A stretch of 64,000 nucleotides of DNA from Eudromia elegans (taxonomy: Eukaryota > Chordata > Aves > Tinamiformes > Tinamidae). Location of the stretch: NCBI GenBank assembly GCA_003342815.1, contig PTEX01000309.1, positions 610,716-674,715 on the forward strand. The letters run 5' to 3'. The translations under genes were made by a program, and so were the position numbers. Every line of letters begins with the position of its first letter. Within the stretch, counting starts at the first letter, position 1. Positions 11,311-24,350 of the stretch are shown here, piece by piece. The notes under the pieces are model-generated. The model had not been told where the DNA came from and made no database searches. It saw only the letters and a program-made list of their open reading frames with translations.

Positions 11311-11980
11311 CACCTTCCAAAAAGATGCAGACATGAGAGGAACTGGAAACTTTTTCAAGAATGCTTTCCCAACCTTTGTCACGCAGTTTAAAATCTAAAT
11401 CTAACAGTGAGGAACTGAATTGCCTCTCAGTTAAAGTAATACACAACAAAAGTAATTCTACTTAATTCAGTAAGAGTAAGGTAAAAATTCATAGAGGAGA
11501 AGAGTTGCTGAGCTAGGAAATTTGAAGCTTTAGACCAAAGAAAAATCTCCAAAAAGCCACTGCTGATGGTTAGAAGTAGTTAAAAAGTGAAGGCAGTATG
11601 TATTCTGGGTCTTTGACCTTATGGACCAACTGACTGAAAAAAAAGACTATACCATATTCTACGTTTGACTCTCTGGAGAGAAATGAGGGGGTTACACCCT
11701 TCCTTTCATTTATTAAGCAATTCCTTGCAATTGCAGAAGAAAAACTGATTTAACAAATTCGTAAATCACTATTTTTATCAGGGGATTACTCCCCGATAAT
11801 ATCAGGTTAATTACTTTTACATATTAGTTTTGTACTACATTTTCATTTTCAGGTTAAAATGTCTGAACTGAGCTATTATTCAAGCTCACTACATTCAATC
11901 ACCATTCTTAACAGTTTGTGGGTTTTTTTCCTTAAAATTTTCATCTTTTCACTAAAGACATTAAAATCGATCAAACTAAC

Positions 11981-12080
11981 CTGCTGTTTTTCATTCTGGT
12001 GAGCCTGGACAAAGAGCTGTGTAAACACCTGTACTATGGTCACGACTTCCGGAGCTCCATCAGTTTCCAGTAGTGCAGTC
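11981..12080 (-). CDS. FANCC: FANCC coding exon 9 (residues 302-335)
   Basis: This 100-nt exon has the same length as human c.897-996. It encodes ALLETDGA followed by TI.QVFTQ.FV, both conserved, and ends with a Gln-rich stretch at the junction. The acceptor is cactgtttag and the donor gttagt (T at +3 is uncommon but G at +5 is kept). It ends in phase 0. Confidence 0.95.
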
Positions 12081-14910
12081 CTAAACAGTGAAAATTATTC
12101 AGACCGTTAGATTATGTCAGATAAGATTATTAATGTGCCAATTGCAATACTGTTAATTTTAAAAAAGGAGCGGGGGGAGGAAAGTAAATTCTTTCTAAGC
12201 TGTAGCGTCAAGCTGCTTCTGAACTCATCAGGCTATTATACTAGCATGAAAACTCTCAGAACTACTAAGGTTAGAGGCATTATTTTTTTTTTTTAAGAAA
12301 ACATCTGTTAACTATACAAATAAACTATATGTATGACACATATACAATATACAGAGACAATAATTTCCCCTACCAATAATGGAAAACAAAGAGAGTAAAA
12401 TTAAAAAAAGAAAGGCTATCACAATCTTATTTTTCAGCATCTGAATAGTCTTACTGGGTTCAACATAACTATTCACAAGCTTAGAGTAAGGTGTGCTTTA
12501 GTGCTTTGTTAGCCTGTGTCCTACAGGCCATTTCAAGATAGAGAAAAAGTATAGTCTCCTGGGATATGGTACATGGAGAAAAAAAGTATTTTCACTATGC
12601 CTGTTAAGTATTGCACTCCTACTGAAGCCATGGAAATTACAAAAAGAAAAAACAGTTATATATTTAAAAAATAAATGAGATGATAGAATGTAAGTATTAA
12701 ATAACACAGCATGCAATTTCTGTGACTGCTAAGCAATCAGCCAGAAATGCAAACAGCAATGAATATATGCCAAAGGTGTACTCTAGATCAGTAGTTGCTA
12801 CAGGTGTAATTAGGGATAAATGAATTTACAAGTGCTTTCATTGATGAAATCATAAAAATCCATTCTGGAAATTTTACGTCAGGAAGGTGAAAGTCTTAAC
12901 TGGCCTTCCATAGGGCATAATGATTTGCTGAGCAAAGGAAGCTGACCAGGGTTGCAGAGAGTAATTTTCTTTATCATCTTTGAAAAAAGGAGAAAAATAT
13001 TTCAGAGCATGCTGCCACTGAGATACCACCGAGTTTGTTATTAGGGACTTACTTATCTCTTTCCATACTGATCTGCAAGTAGGGAACAAATAATACATTC
13101 CTGTAAAAACTGGAGGAAAATGCAACTCCTAATAAAAACGCAGAAGAGTTATGTAGAAATTCAAAGACTCTAGATTTCTATATAACTACACATAATAACA
13201 AAATAAGCTATTTGGGGAAAAAAGTCATATATCTGAGATAAACGGTCTAACACAATCGAGTTCAACAAGAAGAATACAAAGAGCAGGAAAAACCATTCCT
13301 GAGAGAGACATAATGCTGGGATGTATGCTTCTGACAAAGTACTGGCCTCCAAAACATATCCGAGGTTTTGTGCCAAGTGTCAAAAGCTGAAAAGTAGAGG
13401 TTTCATTTCTGCATCAGCCCTCCCACCCCTAAAACCTCCCATAGGGCCAAGTACATAATAGCGAGTTAATTTCTGGGCAGCACTGGAGAAAGGTTGAAAG
13501 TATGTCAAAGCAGTGCAACGAAAACGAACACAAAGCTGCAGAAACAACTAATCTGCTAAAGCAGGTGAACACGTACAGCTTCATTTAATAACGACAGTAC
13601 CAGGAACACAGTAATTTCAAAACAAATTAAGGGTTTAATGACAAGAATTAGGCAACGGAATTAGCTGATTCAATGCATGAGCATACTAAATAGACACAAT
13701 GGAAAGGAAGAGAGAGAGCAGACTCTTCAGATGAACAACAGGAGAACATGCTGAATTTCTAAAATCATCTCGAACATCAAAAACGACAGGGCAAAGGATA
13801 ACACAGAAATACTGATAATCCTTTTTTTTTTTTCTTTTCCCTCCCCATAACACTTTCACTAAACAGCCTCCACCTTAAAACATTCGCACAGGTCTGTTAA
13901 ACAGTTGTATCAGCCCGCAAGTGCATTTTTCCTTGGGAAGGGGACTAGTGTCAACTTCACTGTCCAAGATGTGCTAACCCCGCTCATAAAATGGGCGGCA
14001 GCAGCAGAAAGGGCTGCTGCAGCAAAATGGTTCCCTCACAGCACAGGGCTCTGCAGCTTCTGCAGCTGCAAACGTCCTTCTGTCAGTACCTGCACAAACA
14101 CGAACATGCAGACACAGGCACATAAACACACACAGGCACATGAACACCCCCCAAACGTACGCTCCCAGATGATGTTTTTCCTTAAAAAGCAACAGCTGTG
14201 ATGAAAATGGAATATCAGTTTCTTGGTAGCACTGAGTGCATTTTTTTTTTCTAACTAAAAATGTATTACTTGCTAGGATATGGTAGATTACTTCAAAGGA
14301 ATGGCAAAATAACAAGAAACTTCACTGAAGAGGACAAAAAGCCACTGAAAACTGAGTAGAAAGGACTGGAAGCCCCCATGTGGTGAGCAATATATATTAC
14401 TTGGAAATATTTCAAAATCCATTCAAAACCAGATACAGATAGATCAACAATTTAATGCCAATTAAGAGCATAGCTGATGTCAATCCCAAAAGATTTTTAA
14501 CACAACTTAAAGAGGCCACACTAATAAGTATAACTATTTTACCTCAGCCCTAAGATTGTTAGGCTGCCATGAGTAAAGTCATGAGCTGAGTGTTTACATT
14601 TTTTACATCAACTAAGATTTCAACAGGAAAATCCTACTAAAATACAAAATAAATTCAGATTTTCACTTTACAGGCTAAAATACAATGCAATCAATTCTAT
14701 CAAAAAGTGTTACAATGTAACTTTCATATAAGTGTCTTTTCAAGATTAAAGTTAGCTATCATTTGCCGTATGTGTCACAGAAGAGTACTCAGAGATAAGC
14801 AGCAAAAGAATAAGACATTCAGAAATCATAATACTGCCTGCTCAGAAATAAAACCTCACTGCTTAAACTGGTCATTTTAAATGCTTCCTATATATATTTT
14901 CAAAACTTAC
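12081..14910 (-). other. FANCC: FANCC intron 8
   Basis: This is a 2,830-bp AT-rich intron. It holds a 12-T tract (13822-13834), a GCAGCAG/CTGCTGC-rich segment (13995-14075) and a CA-rich stretch (14093-14147). Confidence 0.87.
14093..14147. repeat. Degenerate CA-rich simple repeat
   Basis: Imperfect repeats of the type cacaaacacg / acacaggcaca occur here, including the unit acaggcacat twice within 20 bases. Confidence 0.6.
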
Positions 14911-14963
14911 TTGAAAATTTCATCAACGATTAGGAAAATGGCAGGATGTATCGCTGCTTGTGG
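14911..14963 (-). CDS. FANCC: FANCC coding exon 8 (residues 285-302)
   Basis: This 53-nt exon has the same length as human c.844-896. It encodes PQAA.HPAIF..VDE.F, a clear match. The acceptor is gttaacag and the donor gtaagt. It ends two bases into the codon completed by exon 9. Confidence 0.95.
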
Positions 14964-15426
14964 CTGTTAACAAGCAAATGAAACAGGACATTAATTAATA
15001 AGATGCAAATGATCCACTGTCACTGTATAATTAATAACCTACCTAACCGATGGTGCAGTTACTAAACTAGAGATTTTGTATCAATCATTATTAAACACTC
15101 AGATTCTCTCTCAACTAGATTCTTGAAAAGCGTATGACGATCAGAAGACCCACAGCAATAAATAACAGGTATACTAAACAGGTGATAAATACAAACACCT
15201 GTAATCCCAAACTGTTTATGAGCTCAATTCATGAAAATTCAGGTTTCTGCATGCAATTGCTGGAGAGAAGAGATGGAGAGCAAATTTACTGAAAGTTTTC
15301 CTCTTCTCTTTACAGACTCTCTCTTTGAATGTGCTTTGTGATTCTTGCTAAATGAACAAAATTAATCACCAGAAATTAAATTTCCTCTGTCTTTAAAAGC
15401 ACTACATACATTTTGATCAAAGATGT

Positions 15427-15495
15427 TTTTCCATAGTGTTATGTATTAAGAGTAGTATTAGCAGTATTAGTATTTTCCATAGTATTATGTATTAA
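15427..15495. repeat. 23-bp direct repeat, period 46
   Basis: TTTTCCATAGTnTTATGTATTAA occurs at 15427-15449 and 15473-15495 with one difference (G versus A). Confidence 0.8.
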
Positions 15496-16180
15496 TATTA
15501 AGAATTTCAGAGTTCCTAATACAACTCAGATATTTCAGTCCATCCCATAAATCAAAATGTATTTCTTTTTAAAATAGTATGGCTTTCTATCTTCATTGCC
15601 GTAAGCATACTTTTAAAATCCTATGTTAATGAATTCTAAGATTTCAGCAACTTTTATAAGATTAAGTAACCATTTATATATTCCCCTTCATCTACTTATC
15701 TCAGTTAAGTAAATATTCAAGCCCTAAAGCCCTATCATGTCTTGTCTTTTCTGAAATTTGCCCCTGAAAATTTGATCAGAACATAATTCTTGAACAAATC
15801 AAAGTGAAATATGTCTAATAAAATGCACTTTATAGACTTAAGGATGCGGGGAAGGAATAGTGGTTTTACGCATGGTATTTACTGTGAGAGCTCTAAGTGT
15901 TTCAAGCGCTATTCTAAAGAAAACTTGTATGCATCTGGTTTGGGCTAAAAAGCAGCAAGTGGAAGAGAACTTTTTCTAACTGCACACAGGCTGAATGGTT
16001 TCTGTGATAAACCGAGAAATTAGAAAATCTCTAATATAAACTGAAAAGCTCTGAAAAGGCCAGCTCCCTGCTTCTCACAGCTGTCTTTATCCTAGTAGAA
16101 ACAGTAGGTGAGACCTCATTGTCGCCGTTTACCACACGGTATCTCTCACAGGGCTGCAGTAAAGTTGTCTTGTTGAGCGA

Positions 16181-16194
16181 ATGCCATCTAGTGT
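16181..16194 (-). promoter_or_regulatory. CTCF-like motif
   Basis: The minus strand reads ACACTAGATGGCAT, one mismatch from the core consensus CCASYAGRKGGC. Isolated motif matches are weak evidence of binding. Confidence 0.3.
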
Positions 16195-17890
16195 TCAATA
16201 GCATTTACAGATAGAAGTTTAAAAAGTGTGAAAACGGCATGAAACTCTATGCAAGGCTGAAGTCTCCAATCTCTACTGCTTGAGGGAGAAAAAAAAATAG
16301 GGTGGATGACAAGAAAAAAAAAATGTAATTCAAAACAGTCTAAAGTGAAAAACTATGTTTGGTTCTGTGAGCTCAATGGTCAAACTCGCCCTTTTTTTTG
16401 GTCTCTTCCAGTTCTCTGTATGCTTCTGCTAGCGTGTTTTCATAATGACCTATAAACCCACTGTTGCCCAAGTCTTTTTGAGCATGTTACTAGGAAAAAT
16501 CTAGCAGTATATTGCCAAAAATATCAAGATAAAACTAAAATTTCTTTTGAATAAAACCAAAATAAATGTGCCCTGAGCAACAACGAAAAAGCCCTTCACT
16601 CTTTTGACAAACAGCAACAACTTATAGCACTCCTTTTGAGGGCCCAGACAAATAGCTCTTGTATTTAGTCTGAGGTCAATATATATTAGTTTTAGCACTA
16701 TTAATAAGCAAGAAAAAAAGCTATGATTATTATCTAATTGCACAGGTTTTGATGAATATGTTGTATTCATTTGCAAATACTTAAAATGAAAATTATTTGT
16801 CAAGGCACCAAAACTTCCAACAGAATTTATAATTATGCCTTTTGTGCACCATGCCCATACTGGAACAGTGGCAATTCTGGTATTTGTGAGCAAATCTCAT
16901 AGGGTTTTCAGGTTGTTGATCTTACTTCTCTACTTTTTCAAAAATGAAAGAACATTTTACATTCTGATAATCTTGTTTGCAATCATGCAAAACTTTTCAG
17001 ATAAAGCTCAGATAATCTAACACCCTCTCTACTCAGAATTTGTTCTATCCCTTTTAAATGGGATGGAATTCTATGCATTATTTGATTAATATGTTGCTCC
17101 TTTCTTCACCAAGTGCCAAATATTTTTCTTTTCACATTATTTTGAAAGCATGAATATCTTTTCAGAGAATTTCTGAAGGGAAAACTACAGCAAGAGAGGG
17201 GAGCGATAAGTCTGTAGAGCATAACACACTCCTGACTCCAGGCCAGACTTACGAAGGTCGACAGTGCGCAAAACCAAGAACAGAGATATCTAGTTTGTGT
17301 ATTTTATTTTAGCAATTGACTCACACGGGGAAACTTTAGACCTACTTCACAACGAAGGATATCTTTCTACATACTGAACTATTAAGTGAAACAGCCTTTG
17401 TGAAGGCCATTTCATTATGAGGAACATGTAAAGCACTTGGTTTTCGTACTTACTATATCTCAGGAACTATAGAATATCCGCTATTATTTCCAGTTCCCCC
17501 CAAAAGACAAAGCATATTTAATAGCTTACCATATAAAGCACAAGTTAGTAGACTATCACACTCTAATTATTTTCAGAATTTCAGTGTACTAACACTGCAC
17601 ATCAAGCTTCTTTCACAACAAAAATACAGTAGCTTTCTACTCTTTCGATACTCTAGATCTTTATAAGGTTTATCTACATTTGGTTGTTCTATCGAGATAT
17701 CTTGTTTTGACAAATCGCTCAATGCAATTACAAAACAGCTCATTCAAGTTCTCTTATTGTCATATACTAATTCAATATAATATAATTCAATCACTATTTC
17801 TCCCATATTTCTACTGGTTTTATTGCTAACAGAAAAAAGGCCATATCAATCTACTTCTGTCTCACCATTAAATGATACAACCATAATCTT

Positions 17891-17942
17891 ACTGTAGAAA
17901 AAAATACATTTACTGTATTTTTTACTGTAGAAAAAAATACAT
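17891..17942. repeat. 19-bp perfect direct repeat, period 33
   Basis: The 19-mer ACTGTAGAAAAAAATACAT is present at 17891-17909 and again at 17924-17942, separated by T-rich sequence. Confidence 0.85.
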
Positions 17943-19392
17943 ACATTGCCCCTAAATAAATATTCACATAACCCCTAAATATATGGTCAGATATTTTCTA
18001 GTCAGGCTGAATTAGCCATATGGTTGGACTCAAAATGCCTATTGATATAATACTAATACACTTACAACACAACGTACAGGGACATCACTAGACACTTCCA
18101 AGCTGTATTTTGGAATCCCATCGCTTCCTGCTTTCCTGCCTCTCTGGAGCTTCTCTCCATGTCTTTTTCAATTGCCATTCCATCTCTATGTGCACTGTCT
18201 CTCCTAATTATCCATCCTCAAGCTATTCTCACCCATAGCCCCTCATTCATACCACTTCTTGTCCACAGGATGTCCTCTCTAAACCAGCATTCAAAGCTGC
18301 TGCACTGGTCTTTCCCTGTGAACGCTTTCCTTTGAAAGCTGAAATTCTCTGGAGCAGAGGCAGAAAGCACAATCCAAATTTGTTAGCATAGAAATTTAAC
18401 ACTCTTTTCAGGGAGCAAAGTGTGGAAACAAGTCACATATGAAAATAAATAACATTAAGGCAATAATTATGATAAAGATTTTACTCCTATATATAAAACT
18501 ATTTTTTTTCAATGTGTGTATGGCATCCTGTATTCTGTCCAACTCTTATACTGTGCTCAGTACAGAAATACACACAAACATATACTTGGAACACCCAGAT
18601 CCAAAATAAGGCATAAGTACTCCTGACATGAAACATTTGAACGCAAATAGACTGCAAAACATTGTAAAGGACCTTTGAAATAGAAATTTGCAGATTTAAT
18701 CAAAAAGAACAAAATTCTAAGTATATCAATTCTTTCTCTTTTAAAATGCACACTATAAAATTTCATAGGGTAAAAATAATTCTTTTTTGAGTGAGCTCTA
18801 TTTTATGAAATGTAACGTGTGTTGCACATCACATTTAAATTAAAATTTTACAGGTTAATATAAATTTGGAGAAGATGCTGTCACTAGAATATAATTATGT
18901 TTTCTAAAAAAAATTCGTGCATTTTTATCACGACATTTGAAATCAAACTTTAATTACAGTTTAGCGAATATTTTACATTTAAAATTTTGTTCACCTTTGC
19001 ATGCAAAACCTAGTAACATACCATTAAAAAAAAATCTACAAAGCATTTTAATTGTTTAAACTGCTAACCTCCCAATGGTACAGAAATATAAGTAGAAACA
19101 GATTCAAATTCTCACTCCCCAAAATCTCTAATTTTTAAAGGCAGGGACAGGTATTTGTACCCCCATCAATCAGATTGGTCTTCCCTCGTCTATAGGTCAA
19201 ATATTTCTTCTCATCAATTCAGCACAAAATCTAAAAACTTAAATGACATTTATAAGAGTTAAGAATTGCCTTTATATTAGCAAGTTACATGCCACACAAC
19301 AGCCCTTCTCACTGGAAGATGCTGCCATTTATTCGAGAACTCTTTGTCTTGACAGAGCGGTCAGAATCATATATACACTCTGTTGTACGTAC

Positions 19393-19549
19393 CAATAATG
19401 AATCTTTTATGATACAAGCTACTTCCTCCAGTGAAGTCGTCTGAATGGAAACCAGTTGCTCTAGAAGATCTAAAGCAGCTTTCTCAAGGCTTGGTAAGTG
19501 ACGAAGCCACAGACTGAAGATTGCTGTTTCACTGAGGGAGATCTTCTTT
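19393..19549 (-). CDS. FANCC: FANCC coding exon 7 (residues 232-284)
   Basis: This 157-nt exon has the same length as human c.687-843. It encodes KKISL, then LWLRHLPSLEKA (12 residues identical to human), then a helical segment ending CIIKDSLL. The acceptor is ccttaaccag and the donor gtacgt; the latter is a slightly weaker donor with C at +4. The exon ends in phase 0. Confidence 0.96.
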
Positions 19550-21624
19550 CTGGTTAAGGAGAAAAATAGTACTAAGAAATTGGGAGACAAACAAAAAAAA
19601 CACAATTAAAAAAAAAAAGGCAATTAATGCCTTGCTCAGTAGGCAGGACTGTAACACTTTCCAAATGTGACCATAGCTTTATTAAGTAATAGTGCCAAAG
19701 ATTAACAGGGAACTACCATGACCCACAAATTAACTTCAATAAATGTCTTTTATAAAATCAAAAACTTGCCTTCATCAAATTTGAGCAAGTGGAAATGGAA
19801 TGATCAAGTCCGGAGTTCCTTAATTTTCTAGAGGACACTCATACTCCCTTCTTTAAATCTCAGTTTGTTTCCTGCATCCCTGCCTACTAGAAAGTGTCAG
19901 CAGCTGACAGGCAAGCTGAAAGGTCCTATATAATTTTGTTGCAAGATATATTACCTCATCTTTGCAAAAAAACAAGAAAACAAACAAAATAGATCAATTC
20001 TCGAGTCCACCAATATTGATCCAAACCTTCTGAAAGGGAAAAGTTTAAGACATTTATCTCTTTTCACCTGAACCTTCAGCTATAACTCAGCTGAATTATA
20101 GAATTCTATCTATAATTTTAAATGCTGTACAAATACATAAAATGTTAATTATTAAAAACATCCATATTAAAATAAATTAAAAATTATAAAAACCTTTAAT
20201 TTTTCTCTTAAGTCCTTCTCAATTTATTTTTTAATGATAATATGACAGATATTATATCAGAAATAGAAATCTAAGAAGCTTACATGAGGATGTTTCAAAT
20301 CTTAAAGTGACATAGGAAATAAGCGGCAGTCCTTAAATTTCTGCCAGTATACTTGTAAATGTCCCCAGTGGGACACCACCAAGTCCTGTGAAGCACTGTA
20401 GGCCACAGGTTTCCTCCTAGCACTTAGTGACCCTAATTCATAGAGTGGACTTCACCAAAAGGAAATGTGTTCAGAACTCAGTGGAGGCGTTAGGGAATAC
20501 ACGGTTTAATTACTCACGTTTGGAGGGTGAAGGAAATACGTGATCGAAACTCTTGAGATTACCTGAGCTTTAGTGAAAGGCCAGGAGTATATCATGCAAA
20601 AGATACCCATATCCACTCGCAGAAGAAGAAAATGGTTATTTCTGTCAGAAACCCTTCATGAGTCAGATGACAACAGAATTATTTTGCTCACTGTTGTGAA
20701 CAAGTAGCTCAGTGAACAAACTGAGGGCAGTTTATTTCGGTTAGAATATTTTATGACCCTGTAAAGAGTCTCACCGACATGAGAATACACCAACCATGCT
20801 TAGCTGTGTACCTGCTGTCCTTCTTGAACAGCTTCATCAGAAGCCAGAGATGATAGATGAGTGAAAGATTTTTTTACTGTCTTTTGGAGGCATGTTTTCA
20901 CTAAAGATCTTCCAATTCTTTCTTTTCCTCAGCTAATTTTATTAGCTGAGGAAAAAAAATTAATTTTCCTCAGCTTTGGAGAAATGTTTAGAGGCAGTTA
21001 TATGTAACATACTAGCATTTCTTCTCTCCAGGTAGTTAACATCTGTTTTATGGAGCTTTCAAGGAAATGATGCTGTATATAAAAATCTTTATCTGAATGT
21101 CTCTAATAATGGGATAATGCTCTTGAGTACAGCAGCAGCAGTTAAAATTTTGATTAGAGAATAGCGAGTACACGAGGGTGGTGTTTCCCAAATGCTGTTC
21201 TAGTATCAAAAAAGCTTTTAACAACACTTAAAACTACAAATTGATAAAAATACAGTTTTCATTTGGATTTTTATTTTAAAAATCCAGTTCTATGACAGGG
21301 AAAGATTACTTCTACGAAGAGGTAAAATATTTCATACAATCTCTTAAACAAATGCAGAATTAAGCTTCCATTTAAGAGAAATGGTGGAAAGGGGTTCAGT
21401 CAACATCTAAAGTTGTTATGCCATAATTTGTTCATCAGCAAGTGACAATTATGAATTATGGTTTGCCTTACAACTTGAGATCCGCTATTCAAGTGCAAAC
21501 GAGATGTTATTACAAAAAATGCATATGTTGAATGCACTGAGCATTTAAGTCCATATAAAATTTAATTTTATTTTAATACTCTTTTCATGAAGAGCAGAAA
21601 GAACATAGAAAATATGCTACTTAC
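19550..21624 (-). other. FANCC: FANCC intron 6
   Basis: This 2,075-bp AT-rich intron contains the three-arm inverted/direct repeat at 20923-20975. Nothing else is recognised. Confidence 0.87.
20923..20975. repeat. Perfect 15-bp inverted repeat with a third arm copy
   Basis: TTTTCCTCAGCTAAT (20923-20937) is followed by a 3-nt loop and its exact reverse complement (20941-20955). TTTTCCTCAGCT then recurs at 20964-20975, so two alternative hairpins are possible. Confidence 0.9.
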
Positions 21625-21789
21625 TTTAGAAAGGCCTCATTCACAGCCTCTAGAAACTCTGAACTGAGAACTTCCTGTGATGCACCTCCATGGCAAAGAA
21701 GCAGAGTTTCCAGCAATGGAGTTAGATCAGGCAAAGTAATCAGAGGGACGCAGGAAAGGGAGACCTCACTCAAACGGGTGGCTGATACT
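21625..21789 (-). CDS. FANCC: FANCC coding exon 6 (residues 177-232)
   Basis: This 165-nt exon has the same length as human c.522-686. Acceptor tctcctcag and donor gtaagt are both strong. The product contains CVPLITL, LLLCHG and EF.EAVNEA, all recognisable FANCC blocks. It starts one base into a codon and ends two bases into a Lys codon, completed by exon 7. The human protein has LLKK at this junction; here it is LKKK. Confidence 0.96.
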
Positions 21790-24285
21790 CTGAGGAGAAA
21801 ATGAAATAAAAAATCAGTTCCAATTTTAGAAAGGTCAAAACTTTAAATTCTAAAGTCATCAAGAAAAAAAAATTAATAGAGAAGGTTAACTGTAAGAAAT
21901 ATGCATCTCACTGTAAAAAGATTATTTATGGGCATGAGTACTGTGTGAATGTGTACTTATTATTTATGTGAATGAGTACTACATATTGTCTGGAGAATCT
22001 TGAAAGGAAGCCAAAGAAAATTTTGCTATTTTAATGCTCAAGGCAAATCATATGAGGAACTTCAAACAAGTTCTTAAATACAGATAGGTGTTTATTAAAA
22101 ACATCTCTTCTAAGAGGGAACAGGTCACCCTTTCCAAGAAAGCGCAATGCAAAATAAGGAAGACTACAGTTTCAAAACCCCTATATCGGTTTGCTAAAAT
22201 CTAGAAAGGACAACCTAGCAGGTTTTAAGGCCACTTGTTTTCTTTTGACTTTTCTCTCCCCTTTTAATATGAATTGCTTCTGTGGACAAAATAGTACAAC
22301 TCCTGCTCTCTTCAAGTTTTCAGGGAAAATATATTTCTCTTAGACAGTTGAAGGAATATATAACACTTTTGGATCTTAATATATGGAAGGCCATTTGACC
22401 TGTTTGTTAAAACTACATGTTTAGAAATGATTCAGGATGGCAAATTAGCTTGCCATAAGACAAAGAATAGAAAAGTCAAGCATATCCTTCAAACATGGAA
22501 TCTTTGAAATAGGCAAATCAACAAAAGCTGCATGAAACGTGAGATTAAGTTTACAAAAGCATAAGCACAAGTTTTCCATAGCATACAGAGGTTCCAGATG
22601 AAGTTTAAAGAGGAAAACATTTAAGACAAGTAATTCTTAAATATTGCATTCCAGCAAATTTGTGTTAGGTTATTTGTTGAATTGCATCAAATCACTCCTC
22701 ATTGCATTGACTGCTAAAAGGAGCACATGCTTACCAAGAGTCCAAAATAGGTTTCTTTAGATTTATTTTTAATTCTATAAAAAAGACTATTCTTACATTA
22801 AAATTTCATAATCTTCAAACTATTCTTTGAAAATATTATGCAGCTCACTGTGTGCAATAAATTTGCACAGGTGTTTTGTTATCCATATTGTTGCAAGTGT
22901 CACTGAAAGCAGAATGAGACAATATGCATCTTCAACTACAAGTTATATCTGCTTCTGCGAATAACATAACTTCTACCCTCAAATTTCTGTGGAAGTTCTA
23001 AGTTATCTTGTTCTTCCAGTAAAAATGAAAAATATTTTTGGTTAAAAATCCTAACTTAAATAGTACCATTAACTATTTCAATCCTTCTTCAATCTAATCT
23101 ATAAAGTGCAGTTTGTGTTTTCTACGATAAAGAAAACTAGCATGTTCGTCATTAACTGGTCTACAATAAATGCAATGCTAATGGTAATCTTAATGAACTC
23201 AGAACATTTGCCTTATCTTGCACAGACACTTAGGTGCAAACAGGAAAGGAAAAACAGAGAAAACCTACATAAGAAAAAGAAGAGAGTGTTAAAAAGGATT
23301 GAACAAGGCACGTTATTGCAATGCAAATCTCATAAAGTGAAAGGTTGTTCAACATAATACCTCAGCTCAAATGGTGGCAACTGACACTCTCTATGTAGCT
23401 AACTATATCCTCCAATAATCTAGTCTCCTTTTGCTGGTAAAGCTATGGTAAAATGCTTAAAGCTATCAACAAATTCTGCTGATAAGAAGAAAGCTAATGA
23501 GAAGAAAATTTTAAAGCCAGGCAACATTGCACAATTAATAAAGCTCAGATAATTGGTGTGAACAGCTTTGACTTTGAAGATCACCAGAGCAGGCAGAAGA
23601 GAATCACACAGGCAGTTCAAAGAACAGGCAGACTTGGGGTAGATTTACATAAAAATATCATTCTTTATTTTGGTAGCAGGAGAAAGAATAGCTGGAATAT
23701 ACTTGATCTACTTGCAATCAAGGATCATGATAAACATATAGATTTTTAAAGTATTTATGAAAGGTTTATTATTTCTATTTCAATAAAACAAGTAATATTG
23801 TGGACATACAGTGGAAAGGCTCAATCATATCTGAAATGGAGAGGACATTAGCATTAGAACTTCTTTTCTTCCATCATAGATTTTGGCAAATACAGGTAAT
23901 ACAACTCACTTTCTCAGTCTTATCATCCAATTCAAAGTACTGCCACAATATTATTAATTAACAGAGAACTAAGGGTAAGCAAAATGGGAGAGCCTATTTA
24001 AACAAGCACAGTCAAATGTTATTAATAACAACTGCAAAACAACTGCCATTCAGCCATATGAAACTATCACTCACAACCATAAGAAAAAACTTAATAAAGA
24101 GTTTAAAGTCTTCTGTGCAGCAAAAGTTAACACACCTGTCCAATATGAAATTTTCTAAACACTTGACCACACAAAACTTTCCAAATGATGCCTAAATACT
24201 CACATGACCAAGGATGTAAAAGTTCTCACTGAACTGTAATGATTCAAACCAAAACATATCAAAATGATGTTTAGATAACACCTAC
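21790..24285 (-). other. FANCC: FANCC intron 5
   Basis: This is a 2,496-bp AT-rich intron. I see no recognisable repeat family, RNA gene or coding similarity in it. Confidence 0.87.
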
Positions 24286-24350
24286 CTCCCCTGAATGTTA
24301 AGTCCATTAACCTGATTTCCTCTGAGTTCTGTCACTAGTGATGAGACCAT
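24286..24350 (-). CDS. FANCC: FANCC coding exon 5 (residues 156-177)
   Basis: This 65-nt exon equals human c.457-521 in length. It has an atttaacag acceptor and a gtaggt donor. It encodes MV.SL..ELR.N..NG.N.Q, matching the human segment residue for residue at the conserved positions. It ends two bases into an Arg codon that is completed by the first base of exon 6, as in human. Confidence 0.95.

Larger units (their letters stand above)
8775..11980 (-). other. FANCC: FANCC intron 9
   Basis: This 3,206-bp AT-rich intron contains the A-rich tract at 10162-10203 and a GC-elevated stretch at about 11020-11310. The latter is unidentified and has no coding support. Confidence 0.87.
14964..19392 (-). 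other. FANCC: FANCC intron 7
   Basis: This 4,429-bp AT-rich intron holds a CTCF-like motif at 16181-16194 and two short direct duplications (15427-15495 and 17891-17942). No coding similarity is seen. Confidence 0.87.

Noticed and set aside
13974..14315. 113-codon minus-strand frame with a Cys-rich segment
   Set aside because: The Cys/Val pattern comes from a CA-rich simple repeat read in reverse and from CTGCTGC repeats, not from a protein family.
16501..16893. 130-codon minus-strand open frame in intron 7
   Set aside because: AT-rich, hydrophobic and without family similarity. It lies between well-supported exons 7 and 8 and is not flanked by matching splice phases.
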